From Variovorax paradoxus (GTDB lineage: Bacteria; Pseudomonadota; Gammaproteobacteria; Burkholderiales; Burkholderiaceae_C), in contig NZ_JXQQ01000003.1 of assembly GCF_000834655.1 (NCBI RefSeq), positions 1 through 64,000 of the forward strand: a stretch of DNA of 64,000 nt, read 5' to 3'. Positions 22,855 to 32,055 of the stretch are shown here, one piece after another. The notes beneath the pieces were generated by a model. That model was not told where the DNA came from. It made no database searches and was given only the letters and a program-made list of their open reading frames with translations. Within the stretch, counting starts at the first letter, position 1; every line of letters starts with the position of its first letter. The translations under genes and the position numbers were made by a program.

Positions 22855-22860
22855 TACAAT
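22855..22860 (+). promoter_or_regulatory. Possible -10 box of ratA
   Basis: TACAAT lies 26 bp before the ratA ATG in the 62-bp gap between smpB and ratA. No good -35 hexamer is visible at the right distance. The identical TACAATCCGTC context occurs before guaB (24315). Confidence 0.4.
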
Positions 22861-22885
22861 CCGTCGCGCACGCTGCACCGATTCT

Positions 22886-23332
22886 ATGAAAACAGTCAAC
22901 AAGTCCGTCCTCATCTGGTACAGCGCCGAAGAGATGTACGCGCTCGTCACCGATGTGGCGAAGTATCCGCAGTTCCTTCCGTGGTGCGACAAGGCCCGTG
23001 TCATCGAAGAGAGCGAGGCGGGAATGACCGCCGAAGTGGGCCTCGCCTTCGGCGGCTTTCACCAGAGCTTCACCACCCGCAACACCCATGTACCGGGGCG
23101 CGAGGTGCAACTCAAGCTGGTCGATGGGCCCTTCTCCAACCTCGACGGCAACTGGAAGTTCGTTCCCGTGGGCGAAGCGGGCGAACGCGCCTGCCGCGTC
23201 GAGCTGCACATGAGCTACGGCTTCAGCAACTTCGCGTTGCAGGCGCTCGTCGGCCCGGTGTTCGACACCATCGCATCGAGCCTGGTCGAGGCCTTCGTCA
23301 AGCGCGCCGAGCAGGTCTACGGCAGCCCCTGA
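22886..23332 (+). CDS. ratA: RatA/COQ10-type START-domain protein
   Basis: A 148-residue START-like protein of the polyketide cyclase/COQ10 group, annotated in E. coli as RatA (reported to inhibit 70S formation); related proteins bind ubiquinone. The segments MYALVTDVAKYPQFLPWCDK and MTAEVGLAFGGFHQSFTTRN fit. I use the ATG at 22886, since the frame before it carries no family sequence. It overlaps rnfH and diverges from smpB, an arrangement common in proteobacteria. Confidence 0.92.
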   Translation: MKTVNKSVLIWYSAEEMYALVTDVAKYPQFLPWCDKARVIEESEAGMTAEVGLAFGGFHQSFTTRNTHVPGREVQLKLVDGPFSNLDGNWKFVPVGEAGERACRVELHMSYGFSNFALQALVGPVFDTIASSLVEAFVKRAEQVYGSP

Positions 23333-23667
23333 TGATCGAGGTCACGCTGAGCTGCTCGCCCGCGGCGCGCGAGGTGTTCGAGCAGGTCCTGCAGCTCGAG
23401 GAAGGCATTGCCCTGAGCGAAGCGGTGCGGGCGAGCGGGTTGTCGCAGTGCTTTCCCGATCTCGATTGGCGGCATGCCATGACGCCGGGCATCTGGGGCA
23501 GGGCGGTCGAGTGGAGCCAGGAGCTGAAGGACGGCGACCGCATCGAGCTGTGCCGCCCGCTAACGGTGGATCCGAAGGTCGCGCGCCGCGAGCGATTCAA
23601 GCGCCAGGGCGCGCGGGGCGCCGGCCTTTTCGCGAACCGCCGCAAGGGCGGGAAGGCCGGCTACTGA
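23332..23667 (+). CDS. rnfH: RnfH family protein
   Basis: Small (111 residues) ubiquitin-like-fold protein of the UPF0125/RnfH family, the usual partner of ratA. Visible features are the EVTLSCSPAAREVFEQVLQL opening and ELKDGDRIELCRPLTVDPK, with a basic tail. The function is unclear; the E. coli homologue is also called RatB. Its ATG overlaps the ratA stop (TGATG), implying coupled translation. Confidence 0.92.
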   Translation: MIEVTLSCSPAAREVFEQVLQLEEGIALSEAVRASGLSQCFPDLDWRHAMTPGIWGRAVEWSQELKDGDRIELCRPLTVDPKVARRERFKRQGARGAGLFANRRKGGKAGY

Positions 23668-23682
23668 GCTCGCCGGCCAGTT

Positions 23683-24213
23683 TTACTTGCAGTCGCTGTC
23701 GATGACCGACTGGACGCGTTTCTGTTCGGCGGCGCGGGCGCCGTCGTCCATGATCTCGCGCTCGCCCTTGGCATTGACCTTCGCAATGCGGATGCCGCTG
23801 TCGAGCGTGGACTTGCCTTCGCGGGCACGGGCGCAGTTGTCGGCCTTGGCCTTGGCGACCTTCGCCTCTTCGGCGGCGCGCTTGGCTTTCTCTTCGGCCT
23901 CGGCCTTCTTGGTTTTTTCTTCGAGTTCCTTGTCGACGCCGCTCGGCTTGGGCGCCGCGGCGCTTTCGCGCGGCTTGGCAGCGGCTGCTTCGGTCCCCTC
24001 GGCAGCGGGAGCTTCCGGCAAAGAAACGCCAGTGCCTGGCCGCGGCGGCGGTGTGCCCGAGCGGCGCAGGATGTTCTTCTCGGGAATGTCAGGCGGCGGC
24101 GCCTGGTCGCTGAAGACCTTCTTGCCGTTCTTGTCGATCCATTGCCATTGCGCGCTCGCAGAAAGCGGCAGCGCCACGACACATCCCACCAGCAGCCAGT
24201 GCATGAATTTCAT
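23683..24213 (-). CDS. DUF4124-containing exported protein
   Basis: A 176-residue protein with a signal peptide (about 1-22, cleavage after SASA) and a short DUF4124 domain ([19 protein letters not shown]), followed by a low-complexity Ala/Lys/Glu-rich coiled-coil-like region (about 90-130). DUF4124 proteins are common in beta- and gammaproteobacteria and have no established role. It converges with rnfH. Confidence 0.85.
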   Translation of the reverse strand: MKFMHWLLVGCVVALPLSASAQWQWIDKNGKKVFSDQAPPPDIPEKNILRRSGTPPPRPGTGVSLPEAPAAEGTEAAAAKPRESAAAPKPSGVDKELEEKTKKAEAEEKAKRAAEEAKVAKAKADNCARAREGKSTLDSGIRIAKVNAKGEREIMDDGARAAEQKRVQSVIDSDCK

Positions 24214-24260
24214 GCCCGAAGTTTAGCCGCGCCTTACTTCTTGCAACATCCTCATTCGGT

Positions 24261-24284
24261 GCTTTTGCAACGGTCCGCAAAAGC
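24261..24284. promoter_or_regulatory. Inverted repeat upstream of guaB
   Basis: GCTTTTGC (24261-24268) and GCAAAAGC (24277-24284) form a perfect 8-bp inverted repeat around an 8-base spacer. TTGCAAC also occurs as a direct repeat at 24241 and 24265. The site lies 31 bp upstream of a TACAAT -10-like box (24315-24320) in the guaB leader, so it could be an operator for a purine-responsive repressor, or one for the divergent DUF4124 gene. Confidence 0.45.
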
Positions 24285-24341
24285 CTGGGCCGGCGAACGC
24301 CTTGGGAGCCTCGTTACAATCCGTCTTTTGGAGCTTCACCC

Positions 24342-25811
24342 ATGCGCCTTCTCGGCAAAGCGCTCACCTTCGACGACGTGTTGTTGGTGCCAGCGTTCTC
24401 CCAGGTCCTGCCCAAGGACACCTCCCTCGCCACCAAACTCTCCCGCAACATCACGCTGAACCTGCCGCTCGTCTCGGCGGCGATGGACACCGTGACGGAA
24501 GCCCGCCTCGCGATCGCCATCGCGCAGGAGGGCGGCATCGGGATCGTTCACAAGAACCTCACCGCGCAACAGCAGGCCGCCGAAGTGGCCCGCGTGAAGC
24601 GCTACGAATCGGGCGTTCTGCGCGACCCGGTGGTGATCACGCCGACGCACTCGGTGCGCCAGGTGATGGCGCTCTCCGACCAGCTGGGCATCTCCGGCTT
24701 CCCGGTGGTCGATGGCGGCAAGGTCGTGGGCATCGTGACCGGGCGCGACCTGCGCTTCGAGACCCGCTACGACGTGCCCGTGAGCGAAATCATGACGCAG
24801 CGCGACAAGCTCATCACCGTGCCCGACGGCACCACGCTGGCCGATGCCAAGGCGCTGCTCAACAAGTACAAGCTCGAGCGCCTCCTGGTCATCAACAACG
24901 ACTGGGAGCTCAAGGGCCTCATCACCGTCAAGGACATCACCAAGCAGACCAGCTTCCCCAACGCCGCGCGCGACGCGAGCGGGCGCCTGCGCGTGGGCGC
25001 GGCGGTCGGCGTGGGCGACGGCACCGAGGAGCGCGTCGAGGCGCTGGTGAAGGCCGGCGTCGATGCCATCGTGGTCGACACGGCCCACGGCCACAGCGCC
25101 GGCGTGATCGAGCGTGTGCGCTGGGTCAAGAAGAACTATCCGCAGGTCGACGTGATCGGCGGCAACATCGCCACCGGCGACGCGGCGCGTGCGCTGGCCG
25201 ACGTCGGCGCCGATGCGGTCAAGGTCGGCATCGGCCCGGGCTCCATCTGCACCACCCGCATCGTGGCCGGCGTGGGCGTGCCGCAGATCATGGCGGTCGA
25301 CAGCGTGGCCACCGCGCTGCAGGGCACGGGCATTCCGCTGATTTCCGACGGCGGCGTGCGCTACTCGGGCGACATCGCCAAGGCCATCGCCGCAGGCGCC
25401 AGCACCGTGATGATGGGCAGCATGTTCGCCGGCACCGAAGAGGCGCCAGGCGAAATCGTGCTGTACCAGGGTCGCAGCTACAAGAGTTACCGCGGCATGG
25501 GCTCCATCGGTGCGATGCAACAGGGCAGCGCCGACCGGTACTTCCAGGAATCGACCACCGGCAACCCCAACACCGACAAGCTCGTGCCCGAGGGCATCGA
25601 AGGCCGCGTGCCCTACAAGGGCTCGATTGTCTCGATCGTCTACCAGATGGCCGGCGGCGTGCGCGCCAGCATGGGCTACTGCGGTTGCGCGACCATCGAG
25701 GACATGAAGAACAAGGCCGAGTTCGTCGAGATCACCACGGCCGGCATTCGCGAGAGCCACGTGCACGACGTGCAGATCACGAAGGAAGCGCCGAACTACC
25801 GCGCTGAGTAA
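24342..25811 (+). CDS. guaB: IMP dehydrogenase
   Basis: GuaB oxidises IMP to XMP with NAD, the committed step of GMP synthesis. The 489-residue protein has the N-terminal [16 protein letters not shown], tandem CBS domains (about 93-205) inserted in the barrel, and the catalytic loop [13 protein letters not shown] with the cysteine nucleophile at residue 303. The flap region ([10 protein letters not shown]) is present. Normally followed by guaA; here a toxin-antitoxin pair separates the two. Confidence 0.98.
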   Translation: MRLLGKALTFDDVLLVPAFSQVLPKDTSLATKLSRNITLNLPLVSAAMDTVTEARLAIAIAQEGGIGIVHKNLTAQQQAAEVARVKRYESGVLRDPVVITPTHSVRQVMALSDQLGISGFPVVDGGKVVGIVTGRDLRFETRYDVPVSEIMTQRDKLITVPDGTTLADAKALLNKYKLERLLVINNDWELKGLITVKDITKQTSFPNAARDASGRLRVGAAVGVGDGTEERVEALVKAGVDAIVVDTAHGHSAGVIERVRWVKKNYPQVDVIGGNIATGDAARALADVGADAVKVGIGPGSICTTRIVAGVGVPQIMAVDSVATALQGTGIPLISDGGVRYSGDIAKAIAAGASTVMMGSMFAGTEEAPGEIVLYQGRSYKSYRGMGSIGAMQQGSADRYFQESTTGNPNTDKLVPEGIEGRVPYKGSIVSIVYQMAGGVRASMGYCGCATIEDMKNKAEFVEITTAGIRESHVHDVQITKEAPNYRAE

Positions 25812-25817
25812 GCCCAA

Positions 25818-25886
25818 TCTGGCCAGACCTTGAAAGTCGGGCCAGACTCAGCTTAAAATTCGGGCCAGATTCAATTTTTCTGGCCC
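25818..25886 (+). promoter_or_regulatory. Operator/promoter region of the toxin-antitoxin pair
   Basis: GGCCAGA occurs at 25821, 25840 and 25863. The first copy is part of a perfect TCTGGCCAGA palindrome (25819-25828), and the last is paired with TCTGGCCC (25879-25886) as an inverted repeat. A TAAAAT -10-like box (25854-25859) lies among them. Such repeats before a Phd-type antitoxin are typical of autorepression by the antitoxin/toxin complex. The repeats begin 7 bp after the guaB stop. Confidence 0.7.
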
Positions 25887-25888
25887 AA

Positions 25889-26137
25889 ATGCAATTCATC
25901 GGCATCGCTGAAGCCAAGAACAACTTCTCTGCCCTGATCGACTCGGTCGAAAAGGGCGAGGAGGTTCGCATCACCCGCCACGGCAAGGAAGTCGTGCGCA
26001 TGCTGCCGGTGCGCCGCAAGCCCGTCATCACCGACGAGCAGATCGCACGCGAACTCGGCCAGATCGACGCGCTGCATGCCACCATCCAGCCGGGCCTATC
26101 TCTTCCGGCATTGCGCAGCGAAGGGCGCCAATCGTGA
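25889..26137 (+). CDS. Type II antitoxin, Phd/YefM family
   Basis: An 82-residue protein whose N-terminus ([20 protein letters not shown], then [17 protein letters not shown]) matches the Phd/YefM DNA-binding fold. The C-terminal half (residues 50-82) should wrap the toxin. The next gene, a PIN-domain toxin, overlaps its stop by 4 bp (GTGA). Directly upstream are repeated GGCCAGA sites, probably its own operator. Confidence 0.92.
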   Translation: MQFIGIAEAKNNFSALIDSVEKGEEVRITRHGKEVVRMLPVRRKPVITDEQIARELGQIDALHATIQPGLSLPALRSEGRQS

Positions 26138-26568
26138 CAGCCTTCGTCATGGATGCCTCGGTCACCGCCGCCTGGCTCTTGCCCGACCAGGCCAGCGAAC
26201 ACACCCGCAAGCTCTATGCCGCGATCCGTCGCGACGAGGTCGAGCCGCAGGCGCCCAACGCCTGGCAATGGGAGTGCGCCAACATCCTGGCCAACGGCGT
26301 GCGCAGCGGTCGCATTCCGACTTCCGCGGTCGAAGGGTTGTGGAGCGTGCTCGACGCCATCCGCCACCGCGTCGAGCTGCACGAACTCGCGCCCGCCCAG
26401 CACAAGGCCGTGCTCGCGGTCGCCATCGACGCCGGCATCTCGATCTACGACGCGGGCTATCTCTGGCTCGCCAAGTCGCTCAATCTCCCGCTCGCCACCT
26501 TCGACGAGCACCTCATCCAGGCAGCGCCCAAGGCGGGCGTGAAGCTGTTCGACATATCAACGCTCTGA
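26134..26568 (+). CDS. Type II toxin, PIN-domain ribonuclease (VapC-like)
   Basis: The 144-residue protein has the PIN nuclease fold with its acidic residues visible as D7 (MDAS), E47 (WECAN), D106 (YDAGY) and D124 (TFDEHL). PIN toxins cut RNA, often tRNA or rRNA, in an Mg-dependent way. A GTG start overlaps the antitoxin stop. Its target cannot be predicted from sequence. It ends 11 bp before guaA, so guaA may be cotranscribed with it. Confidence 0.92.
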   Translation: MTAFVMDASVTAAWLLPDQASEHTRKLYAAIRRDEVEPQAPNAWQWECANILANGVRSGRIPTSAVEGLWSVLDAIRHRVELHELAPAQHKAVLAVAIDAGISIYDAGYLWLAKSLNLPLATFDEHLIQAAPKAGVKLFDISTL

Positions 26569-26579
26569 GTCCTCTCGCC

Positions 26580-28196
26580 ATGCAACACGACAAGATCCTC
26601 ATCCTCGACTTCGGCTCGCAAGTCACGCAGCTCATCGCACGGCGCGTGCGGGAGGCCCATGTGCTGAGCGAAGTGCATCCCTGCGACGTCACCGACGAAT
26701 GGGTGCGCGAATACGCGGCCGACGGCCACCTGAAGGGCGTGATCCTTTCGGGCAGCCACGCGAGCGTGTACGAAGAAACCACCGACAAGGCCCCGCAGGC
26801 CGTGTTCGACCTCGGCGTGCCGGTGCTGGGCATCTGCTACGGCATGCAGACCATGGCGCACCAACTCGGCGGCAAGGTCGAGGGCGGCCACAAGCGCGAG
26901 TTCGGTTTTGCGGCCGTGCGCGCGCATGGCCACACGGCGCTCCTGAAGGACATCGCCGACTTCACCACGCCCGAAGGCCACGGCATGCTCAACGTGTGGA
27001 TGAGCCACGGCGACAAGGTCACCGAATTGCCTCCGGGCTTCAAGCTCATGGCGAGTACCGACAGCTGCCCCATCGCCGGCATGGCCGACGAGGCGCGCCG
27101 CTACTACGCGCTGCAGTTCCACCCCGAAGTCACGCACACGGTGCAGGGCAAGGCGATCATCGAGCGCTTCGTGCTCGGCATCTGCGAGGCGAAGCCCGAC
27201 TGGGTCATGCGCGACCACATCGCCGAAGCCGTCGAGAAGATCCGCGAGCAGGTGGGCGACGAAGAGGTCATCCTCGGCCTCTCGGGCGGTGTCGATTCGA
27301 GCGTGGCCGCCGCGCTCATCCACCGCGCCATCGGCGACCAACTGACCTGCGTGTTCGTCGACCACGGCCTCCTGCGCCTGAACGAAGGCGACATGGTCAT
27401 GGAGATGTTCGAAGGCAAGCTGCACGCGAAGGTCATTCGCGTCGATGCCAGCGACCTGTTCCTCGGCAAGCTCGCCGGCGTGAGCGACCCCGAGGCCAAG
27501 CGCAAGATCATCGGCGGCGAATTCGTCACCGTGTTCAAGCAGGAAGCAGCCAAGCTCAAGGCCGGCGATGGCGGCCACAAGGGCGCGACCTTCCTCGCGC
27601 AAGGCACGATCTACCCCGACGTCATCGAGTCGGGCGGCGCCAAGAGCAAGAAGGCCGTCACCATCAAGAGCCACCACAACGTGGGTGGCCTGCCCGAGCA
27701 ACTGGGCCTCAAGCTGCTGGAGCCGCTGCGCGATCTCTTCAAGGACGAAGTACGCGAACTCGGCGTGGCGCTGGGCCTACCGCCCGAGATGGTGTACCGC
27801 CATCCGTTCCCCGGCCCGGGTCTGGGCGTGCGCATCCTGGGAGAAGTGAAGAAAGAATACGCCGACCTGCTGCGCCGCGCCGACGCGATCTTCATCGAGG
27901 AACTGCGCAACTTCAAGGACGAGAGCGGCAAGACCTGGTACGACCTCACGAGCCAGGCCTTCACCGTGTTCCTGCCGGTCAAGAGCGTCGGCGTGATGGG
28001 CGACGGCCGCACCTACGACTACGTCGTCGCGCTGCGTGCCGTGCAGACCAGCGACTTCATGACCGCCGACTGGGCGGAGCTGCCGTACGCGCTGCTCAAG
28101 AAGGTGTCGGGCCGCATCATCAACGAGGTGCGCGGCATCAACCGCGTGACCTACGACGTGTCGAGCAAGCCGCCGGCGACGATCGAGTGGGAGTGA
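26580..28196 (+). CDS. guaA: GMP synthase (glutamine-hydrolysing)
   Basis: GuaA aminates XMP to GMP using glutamine and ATP. The 538-residue protein has a class I glutaminase domain (nucleophile C86 in GICYGMQ; HPEVTHT), an ATP pyrophosphatase domain ([11 protein letters not shown]) and the C-terminal dimerisation domain ending PPATIEWE. I use the ATG at 26580. Function links it with guaB; the toxin-antitoxin pair lies between them. Confidence 0.98.
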   Translation: MQHDKILILDFGSQVTQLIARRVREAHVLSEVHPCDVTDEWVREYAADGHLKGVILSGSHASVYEETTDKAPQAVFDLGVPVLGICYGMQTMAHQLGGKVEGGHKREFGFAAVRAHGHTALLKDIADFTTPEGHGMLNVWMSHGDKVTELPPGFKLMASTDSCPIAGMADEARRYYALQFHPEVTHTVQGKAIIERFVLGICEAKPDWVMRDHIAEAVEKIREQVGDEEVILGLSGGVDSSVAAALIHRAIGDQLTCVFVDHGLLRLNEGDMVMEMFEGKLHAKVIRVDASDLFLGKLAGVSDPEAKRKIIGGEFVTVFKQEAAKLKAGDGGHKGATFLAQGTIYPDVIESGGAKSKKAVTIKSHHNVGGLPEQLGLKLLEPLRDLFKDEVRELGVALGLPPEMVYRHPFPGPGLGVRILGEVKKEYADLLRRADAIFIEELRNFKDESGKTWYDLTSQAFTVFLPVKSVGVMGDGRTYDYVVALRAVQTSDFMTADWAELPYALLKKVSGRIINEVRGINRVTYDVSSKPPATIEWE

Positions 28197-28202
28197 TCCG
28201 GC

Positions 28203-28236
28203 GGGTGCGCTCAGGTCCAGTCCCTGACGCGCACCC
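28203..28236. repeat. Strong hairpin just after guaA
   Basis: GGGTGCGC-TCAGG (28203-28215) pairs with CCTGA-C-GCGCACCC (28223-28236), leaving one bulged C. It begins 7 bp after the guaA stop and has no T tract. It may protect the guaA mRNA 3' end or mark a Rho-dependent end. The rest of the gap to 28403 holds a promoter (28305-28336) and a 7-bp inverted repeat, ATCGGCC/GGCCGAT (28347-28364). Confidence 0.55.
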
Positions 28237-28304
28237 ACCAAGCGTCGCTCGCGTGTGGCGTTGCGCGCCTCCAGCCACGTCGTGCAGGCGCTGTAATCGC
28301 CCGT

Positions 28305-28336
28305 AATGGTTTTCGGGCGGGTGCGTCCCTACAGTG
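28305..28336 (+). promoter_or_regulatory. Promoter with AATGGTT-N17-CTACAGTG pattern
   Basis: AATGGTT (28305-28311) and CTACAGTG (28329-28336) are separated by 17 bases. TACAGT would be the -10 and TGGTTT (28307-28312) a poor -35, which suggests an activator. The same two words with the same 17-base spacing occur before the GlcG-like gene at 39474-39505. Confidence 0.5.
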
Positions 28337-28403
28337 ATTTCCCTAGATCGGCCAGCCGGCCGATTCAAGGAAGCCCATCACTTCGAACACTGTGGAGAGC
28401 GAC

Positions 28404-28658
28404 ATGACCAGCGTGACCGTCAATATCGTCGGAGGCAGCGAACGAGAAAACACGACCGCCGTGACCATCGGCGCCGTCCGATGGGGGCTCAACGGCACCG
28501 CGCCACTGGGGAGCGCGCAGATCATGGCCGAGGGGACATGGGCTCTCACCGTCTACAAGACGTCCGTTCCCACGCAAATCGGCATCACGGTGGAGGTGTA
28601 CGGCAACGTCGCGCTGGTCAACATCACCGTGAACCTGAACGACATCTCCGTGAACTGA
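28404..28658 (+). CDS. Small protein of unknown function
   Basis: An 84-residue product without cysteine or signal peptide, rich in Val, Thr, Ile and Asn. The pattern of alternating hydrophobic residues suggests an all-beta fold. The ATG at 28404 has GGAGAG 4-9 bp upstream; a GTG 12 bp earlier is the alternative. I do not recognise a family. It stands alone behind its own promoter-like sequence, so it is probably a real single gene. Confidence 0.6.
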   Translation: MTSVTVNIVGGSERENTTAVTIGAVRWGLNGTAPLGSAQIMAEGTWALTVYKTSVPTQIGITVEVYGNVALVNITVNLNDISVN

Positions 28659-28703
28659 AACGGGCTGGAGTCGCTTGCTTCGGGCTCTTCAAGAAGGCAG
28701 GGC

Positions 28704-29327
28704 ATGCGCGATGATCGACGCATGCCAGAACAGCTTTTTCTTCCCGGAATCGACCCTCCGCCGCCGCCCCTGCGGCGACCCCGAACCAAGGCGCGCCGAA
28801 AGGAGCCGCTGTCGCACGCGCTCTTCCTCGCGATCTTTCCGAGTGCCGAAGACGCCGCCTCGCTTGCTGCGCTCGGTGCGCAATTCGATGAGCGCCACGC
28901 CCTCAAGGGCACGCCGGCGGAGCCGCATCGCCTGCACGTCACGCTGCACGATCTCGGAGGCTACGACACGGTGCCGCGCAAGAAGGTGCAGGCCGCGCTC
29001 GATGCCGCTGCCGCGGTCGCGCCGCCTTCGTTCGAGGTCGTCTTCGATCACGCCATGACCTGCGCGAGCAGCAAGGCCTTTGTGCTGTGCGGCCAAGAGG
29101 GCACCGATGCGCTCGCCGACTTCAGGCAGCACCTGGGTGAAGCGCTGGCCGACGCGGGCTTCAAGCCCGAGCGCAGCTTCACGCCCCACATGACCCTCGC
29201 GTACACCCGGCGAAAGATCGGGAAGCATGCGATCGAACCGGTGCGCTGGACTGCGGGCTCCTTTGCGCTCATCGACAGCCACGTCGGGGAGGGCGTGCAC
29301 GAAGTGCTCGGGCGGTGGCCCGCATGA
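28704..29327 (+). CDS. 2'-5' RNA ligase/2H phosphoesterase family protein
   Basis: The 207-residue protein carries both catalytic HxTx motifs of 2H phosphoesterases, H78-VTL and H162-MTL. Relatives (LigT/ThpR) hydrolyse 2',3'-cyclic phosphates or join 2'-5' RNA ends. A proline- and arginine-rich N-terminal tail (residues 15-35) precedes the domain. AGAAGG lies 7 bp before the chosen ATG. It overlaps the endonuclease V homologue by 4 bp. Confidence 0.88.
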   Translation: MRDDRRMPEQLFLPGIDPPPPPLRRPRTKARRKEPLSHALFLAIFPSAEDAASLAALGAQFDERHALKGTPAEPHRLHVTLHDLGGYDTVPRKKVQAALDAAAAVAPPSFEVVFDHAMTCASSKAFVLCGQEGTDALADFRQHLGEALADAGFKPERSFTPHMTLAYTRRKIGKHAIEPVRWTAGSFALIDSHVGEGVHEVLGRWPA

Positions 29328-29857
29328 GCGAGCCGCTGATCGTCTGCCTGGACGTCGACTACCGCGCCGACACCGCCGTGGCTGCGGGCCTCTGGTTTCG
29401 CGGATGGACGGCGGCACACGAGGAAGCGCAGGCCGTCGCGGGCTTTCGCGCGGTGGCCGGGTACGAGCCCGGCGCGTTCTATCGCCGCGAACTGCCGTGC
29501 CTGCTCGGCGTGCTGCGCGAGGGGCCGCCGGCGGACATCGTCATCGTCGACGGCTACGTCTCGCTGGAGCCGGGGCATCCGGGCCTGGGGGCGCACCTGC
29601 ACGGCGCGCTCGATCGCAAGGTGCCCGTCGTCGGGGTTGCAAAAACGGCGTATCGCAGCGCGAGCGACGTGGTCGAGGTGCTGCGCGGCCGGAGCACGTC
29701 GCCGCTCTTCGTGACGGCCGTGGGCATCGAACTCGCCACCGCAGCCGCCGAGGTCTGGCGCATGCACGGCGAGCACCGCGTGCCGACCTTGCTGCGTGCG
29801 GTCGACCAACTCGCGCGCCGCTCCGAAATGCCCGATCGCACGAGGGCCAGCGACTAG
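29324..29857 (+). CDS. Endonuclease V family protein
   Basis: Endonuclease V cuts DNA or RNA next to deoxyinosine or inosine. Catalytic positions can be matched: D10/D12 in LDVDY, E56 in FYRRELP, D76 in VDGYVSLEPGHPGLG and K107 in GVAKTAY. At 177 residues it is shorter than E. coli Nfi (about 223) and appears to lack part of the N-terminal and C-terminal elements. The ATGA overlap with the 2H phosphoesterase gene suggests a joint nucleic acid repair or processing role, which is inference. Confidence 0.86.
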   Translation: MSEPLIVCLDVDYRADTAVAAGLWFRGWTAAHEEAQAVAGFRAVAGYEPGAFYRRELPCLLGVLREGPPADIVIVDGYVSLEPGHPGLGAHLHGALDRKVPVVGVAKTAYRSASDVVEVLRGRSTSPLFVTAVGIELATAAAEVWRMHGEHRVPTLLRAVDQLARRSEMPDRTRASD

Positions 29858-29992
29858 AAAAACTCCCCGCCGCGCGCGATGTATGGCATCCACGGCTGCG
29901 ACGACCACTGGAGCGTCGACATTCGCCGCGACAAGGTGCGCGTGAGCGCGCGTGCTGCGGCCTGACGGGGCCGCGCGACCGCGAGACTGCCG

Positions 29993-30907
29993 TCAGTCCT
30001 TGTCCGCGAAGCTGTCGAACAGCAACCCGCGCAGCCACTGGTTGCCCGGATCGCGGTGCACCTTCGCGTGCCAGAACAGGTTGATCGCGATCTGCGGCAG
30101 CGCCACCGGGTGAGGGCGCCACACAAGGCCGAAGGGCTCGGCAATGCTTTGTGCGAGCCGCTCGGGCACTGTCGCGATCATTCCGCTCGAACGCAGGATG
30201 TGGCCGATCGCCACGAAGTGCGGCACCTTCAGGCGTATGCGCCGGTGGATGCCCTGCGCGGCCATCACGTCGTCGGCCTTGCCGTGGCCCGTGCCGGCGG
30301 CCTGTACCAGCACATGGTCGGCGGCGCTGAAGTCCTTCAATGACACGCTGCGCTTGCGCGCGAGCGGGTGCGTGCCGGCAAACAGGCACACGTAGCGCTG
30401 CAGGAAGAGCCGCCGCTGGAACACGCCCGCCTTCAGCTGCGGCAGGAGGCCGATGGCGATGTCGACATGCCCGGCCTCCAGCTCGTCGCGCAGGTTGGTC
30501 GCGGTGTTGTTGCGCAGCGTGCTGATCGTCACGCCCGGCGCGGCGACCGACAGCGCCTCCATCAGCCGGGGCGTGAAGTAGATCTCGCCGATGTCGGTCA
30601 TCGCGAGCGTGAAGCTGCGGGTGCTGGTGGCGGGGTCGAACACCACCTGCTGGTTGAGCGCGGTGTGCAGCGCACCCATCGCGTAGGCGACCGGCTCGGC
30701 CAGCTGCAGCGCGAAGGGAGTGGGCTCCATGCCGCGCGCGGTGCGCAGGAAGAGTTCATCGCCCAGCAGCTTTCGCAGGCGAGCCAGCGCGTTGCTGATG
30801 GCGGGCTGCGAGAGCCCGAGCGATTCGGCCACGGCCGAGACGCGCTTCTCGGCCAGCATGCGGTCGAACACCAGGAGCAGGTTGAGGTCGATGTCCTTCA
30901 GGTGCAT
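29993..30907 (-). CDS. LysR-type regulator, NahR/NagR-like
   Basis: A 304-residue LysR-type regulator. The helix-turn-helix covers about 20-45 (VSAVAESLGLSQPAISNALA). The effector domain has stretches I recognise from NahR/NagR, the salicylate-responsive activators: FTLAMTDIGEIYFTPRLMEA, AAGTGHG and VALPQIAINLFWHAK. It is divergent from the reductase gene, and a NahR-type operator lies between them (30921-30935). I infer activation of the 31037-35587 operon by salicylate or a related aromatic acid. Confidence 0.88.
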   Translation of the reverse strand: MHLKDIDLNLLLVFDRMLAEKRVSAVAESLGLSQPAISNALARLRKLLGDELFLRTARGMEPTPFALQLAEPVAYAMGALHTALNQQVVFDPATSTRSFTLAMTDIGEIYFTPRLMEALSVAAPGVTISTLRNNTATNLRDELEAGHVDIAIGLLPQLKAGVFQRRLFLQRYVCLFAGTHPLARKRSVSLKDFSAADHVLVQAAGTGHGKADDVMAAQGIHRRIRLKVPHFVAIGHILRSSGMIATVPERLAQSIAEPFGLVWRPHPVALPQIAINLFWHAKVHRDPGNQWLRGLLFDSFADKD

Positions 30908-30920
30908 GGGTCGGACCTTT

Positions 30921-30935
30921 ATTCACATCCGTGAT
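30921..30935. promoter_or_regulatory. NahR/NagR-like operator
   Basis: ATTCACATCCGTGAT matches the published NahR site (ATTCAC-GCT-N2-TGAT) in both arms and in spacing; only the GCT triplet differs. It lies 13 bp upstream of the regulator start. A second ATTCAC half-site is at 30943-30948. Confidence 0.7.
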
Positions 30936-31036
30936 GGAGTCGATTCACGAGATTCTATTGGTCAATCTGCGGCGGCCGCGCATCATCCGCGTCAGAGACA
31001 AGCCGGCCACGACGCCGGTGCAAAGAGAGCCCCACG

Positions 31037-32026
31037 ATGGACCTGCACATTCACCCCCTTGCCCGCACCCTCGAGGTCCGCCCCGGCGCGAACCTGCTGG
31101 AGGTGCTGCGCGAGCACCATGTGCCGGTGTCGTACAGCTGCATGTCGGGGCGCTGCGGCACCTGCCGCTGCAAGGTGGTGTCTGGCCAGGTGCTCGATGG
31201 CGGGCAGGACGCGATCCGGCCCGACGGGCAGGGCGAGCGCTACGTCCTGGCCTGCCAGAGCACGCTGACCGAAAGCTGCGCCATCGAGATCCCCGAGCCC
31301 GACGAGGTGGTGGTGCACCCGGCGCGCATCCTGAAGGCGACGGTGACGGGCATCGACGTGCTAACGCACGACATCCGGCGCCTGCGGCTCAAGCCGAACA
31401 AGCCGCTCGAATTCTCCCCCGGGCAGTACGCGCAACTGCAGTTCGCACCCGATCTCGCACGGCCGTATTCGATGGCCGGATTGAGCCGCGATGCGGAGCT
31501 CGAATTCCATGTGCGCAGGGTGCCGGGCGGGCGGGTCACGGCGCACGTCTTCGAGCAGTTGCGCGTCGGCGATTCGGTACGCGTGAGCGGACCGCTGGGC
31601 ACGGCGTACCTGCGCACCAGGCACCGCGGGCCGATGCTTTGCGCGGCGGGTGGCACCGGGCTCGCGCCGATTCTCTCGATCGTGCGCGGCGCCATTGCGG
31701 GCGGGCTGATGCAGCCGATCCATCTGTACCTGGGCGTGCGCTCCGATGCCGACGTGTACGGCCTTGCCGAATTGCGCGAATTGCAGGCGCAGCACCCGGG
31801 CCTGAAGGTGCACGTGGTGGTCGTCTCGGGCACCGCGCGAGAAGGCCAGCGCCTGGGCCTTATCACCGACGCCATCCGCGCCGACTGGCCCGGCCCCCTC
31901 GACGGCTGGCGCGCCTATCTCTGCGGTTCGCCGCCGATGGTCGAGGCCGTCACGCAGCTCGTGCGCGCCCGCGGCCTTGCGCCCGAAGAGACCCATGCCG
32001 ATGCCTTCTACCTGCAAGGCACCTGA
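31037..32026 (+). CDS. Oxygenase ferredoxin reductase (NagAa-like)
   Basis: The 329-residue reductase has an N-terminal plant-type 2Fe-2S domain with ligands C35, C40, C43 and C73, then an FAD domain (RPYSMAG) and an NAD domain ([15 protein letters not shown]). This layout and length match NagAa, which moves electrons from NADH to a ferredoxin serving salicylate 5-hydroxylase. It is the first gene of the operon under the NahR-like operator. Confidence 0.9.
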   Translation: MDLHIHPLARTLEVRPGANLLEVLREHHVPVSYSCMSGRCGTCRCKVVSGQVLDGGQDAIRPDGQGERYVLACQSTLTESCAIEIPEPDEVVVHPARILKATVTGIDVLTHDIRRLRLKPNKPLEFSPGQYAQLQFAPDLARPYSMAGLSRDAELEFHVRRVPGGRVTAHVFEQLRVGDSVRVSGPLGTAYLRTRHRGPMLCAAGGTGLAPILSIVRGAIAGGLMQPIHLYLGVRSDADVYGLAELRELQAQHPGLKVHVVVVSGTAREGQRLGLITDAIRADWPGPLDGWRAYLCGSPPMVEAVTQLVRARGLAPEETHADAFYLQGT

Positions 32027-32055
32027 AGAATGCTGAAGAAAAAAGGAGACCCGCG

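Noticed and set aside
29879..29965. A 28-codon frame starting at an ATG after the endonuclease V gene.
   Set aside because: No ribosome site and no recognisable product; it could be the relic of a lost gene, but nothing in the sequence proves that.
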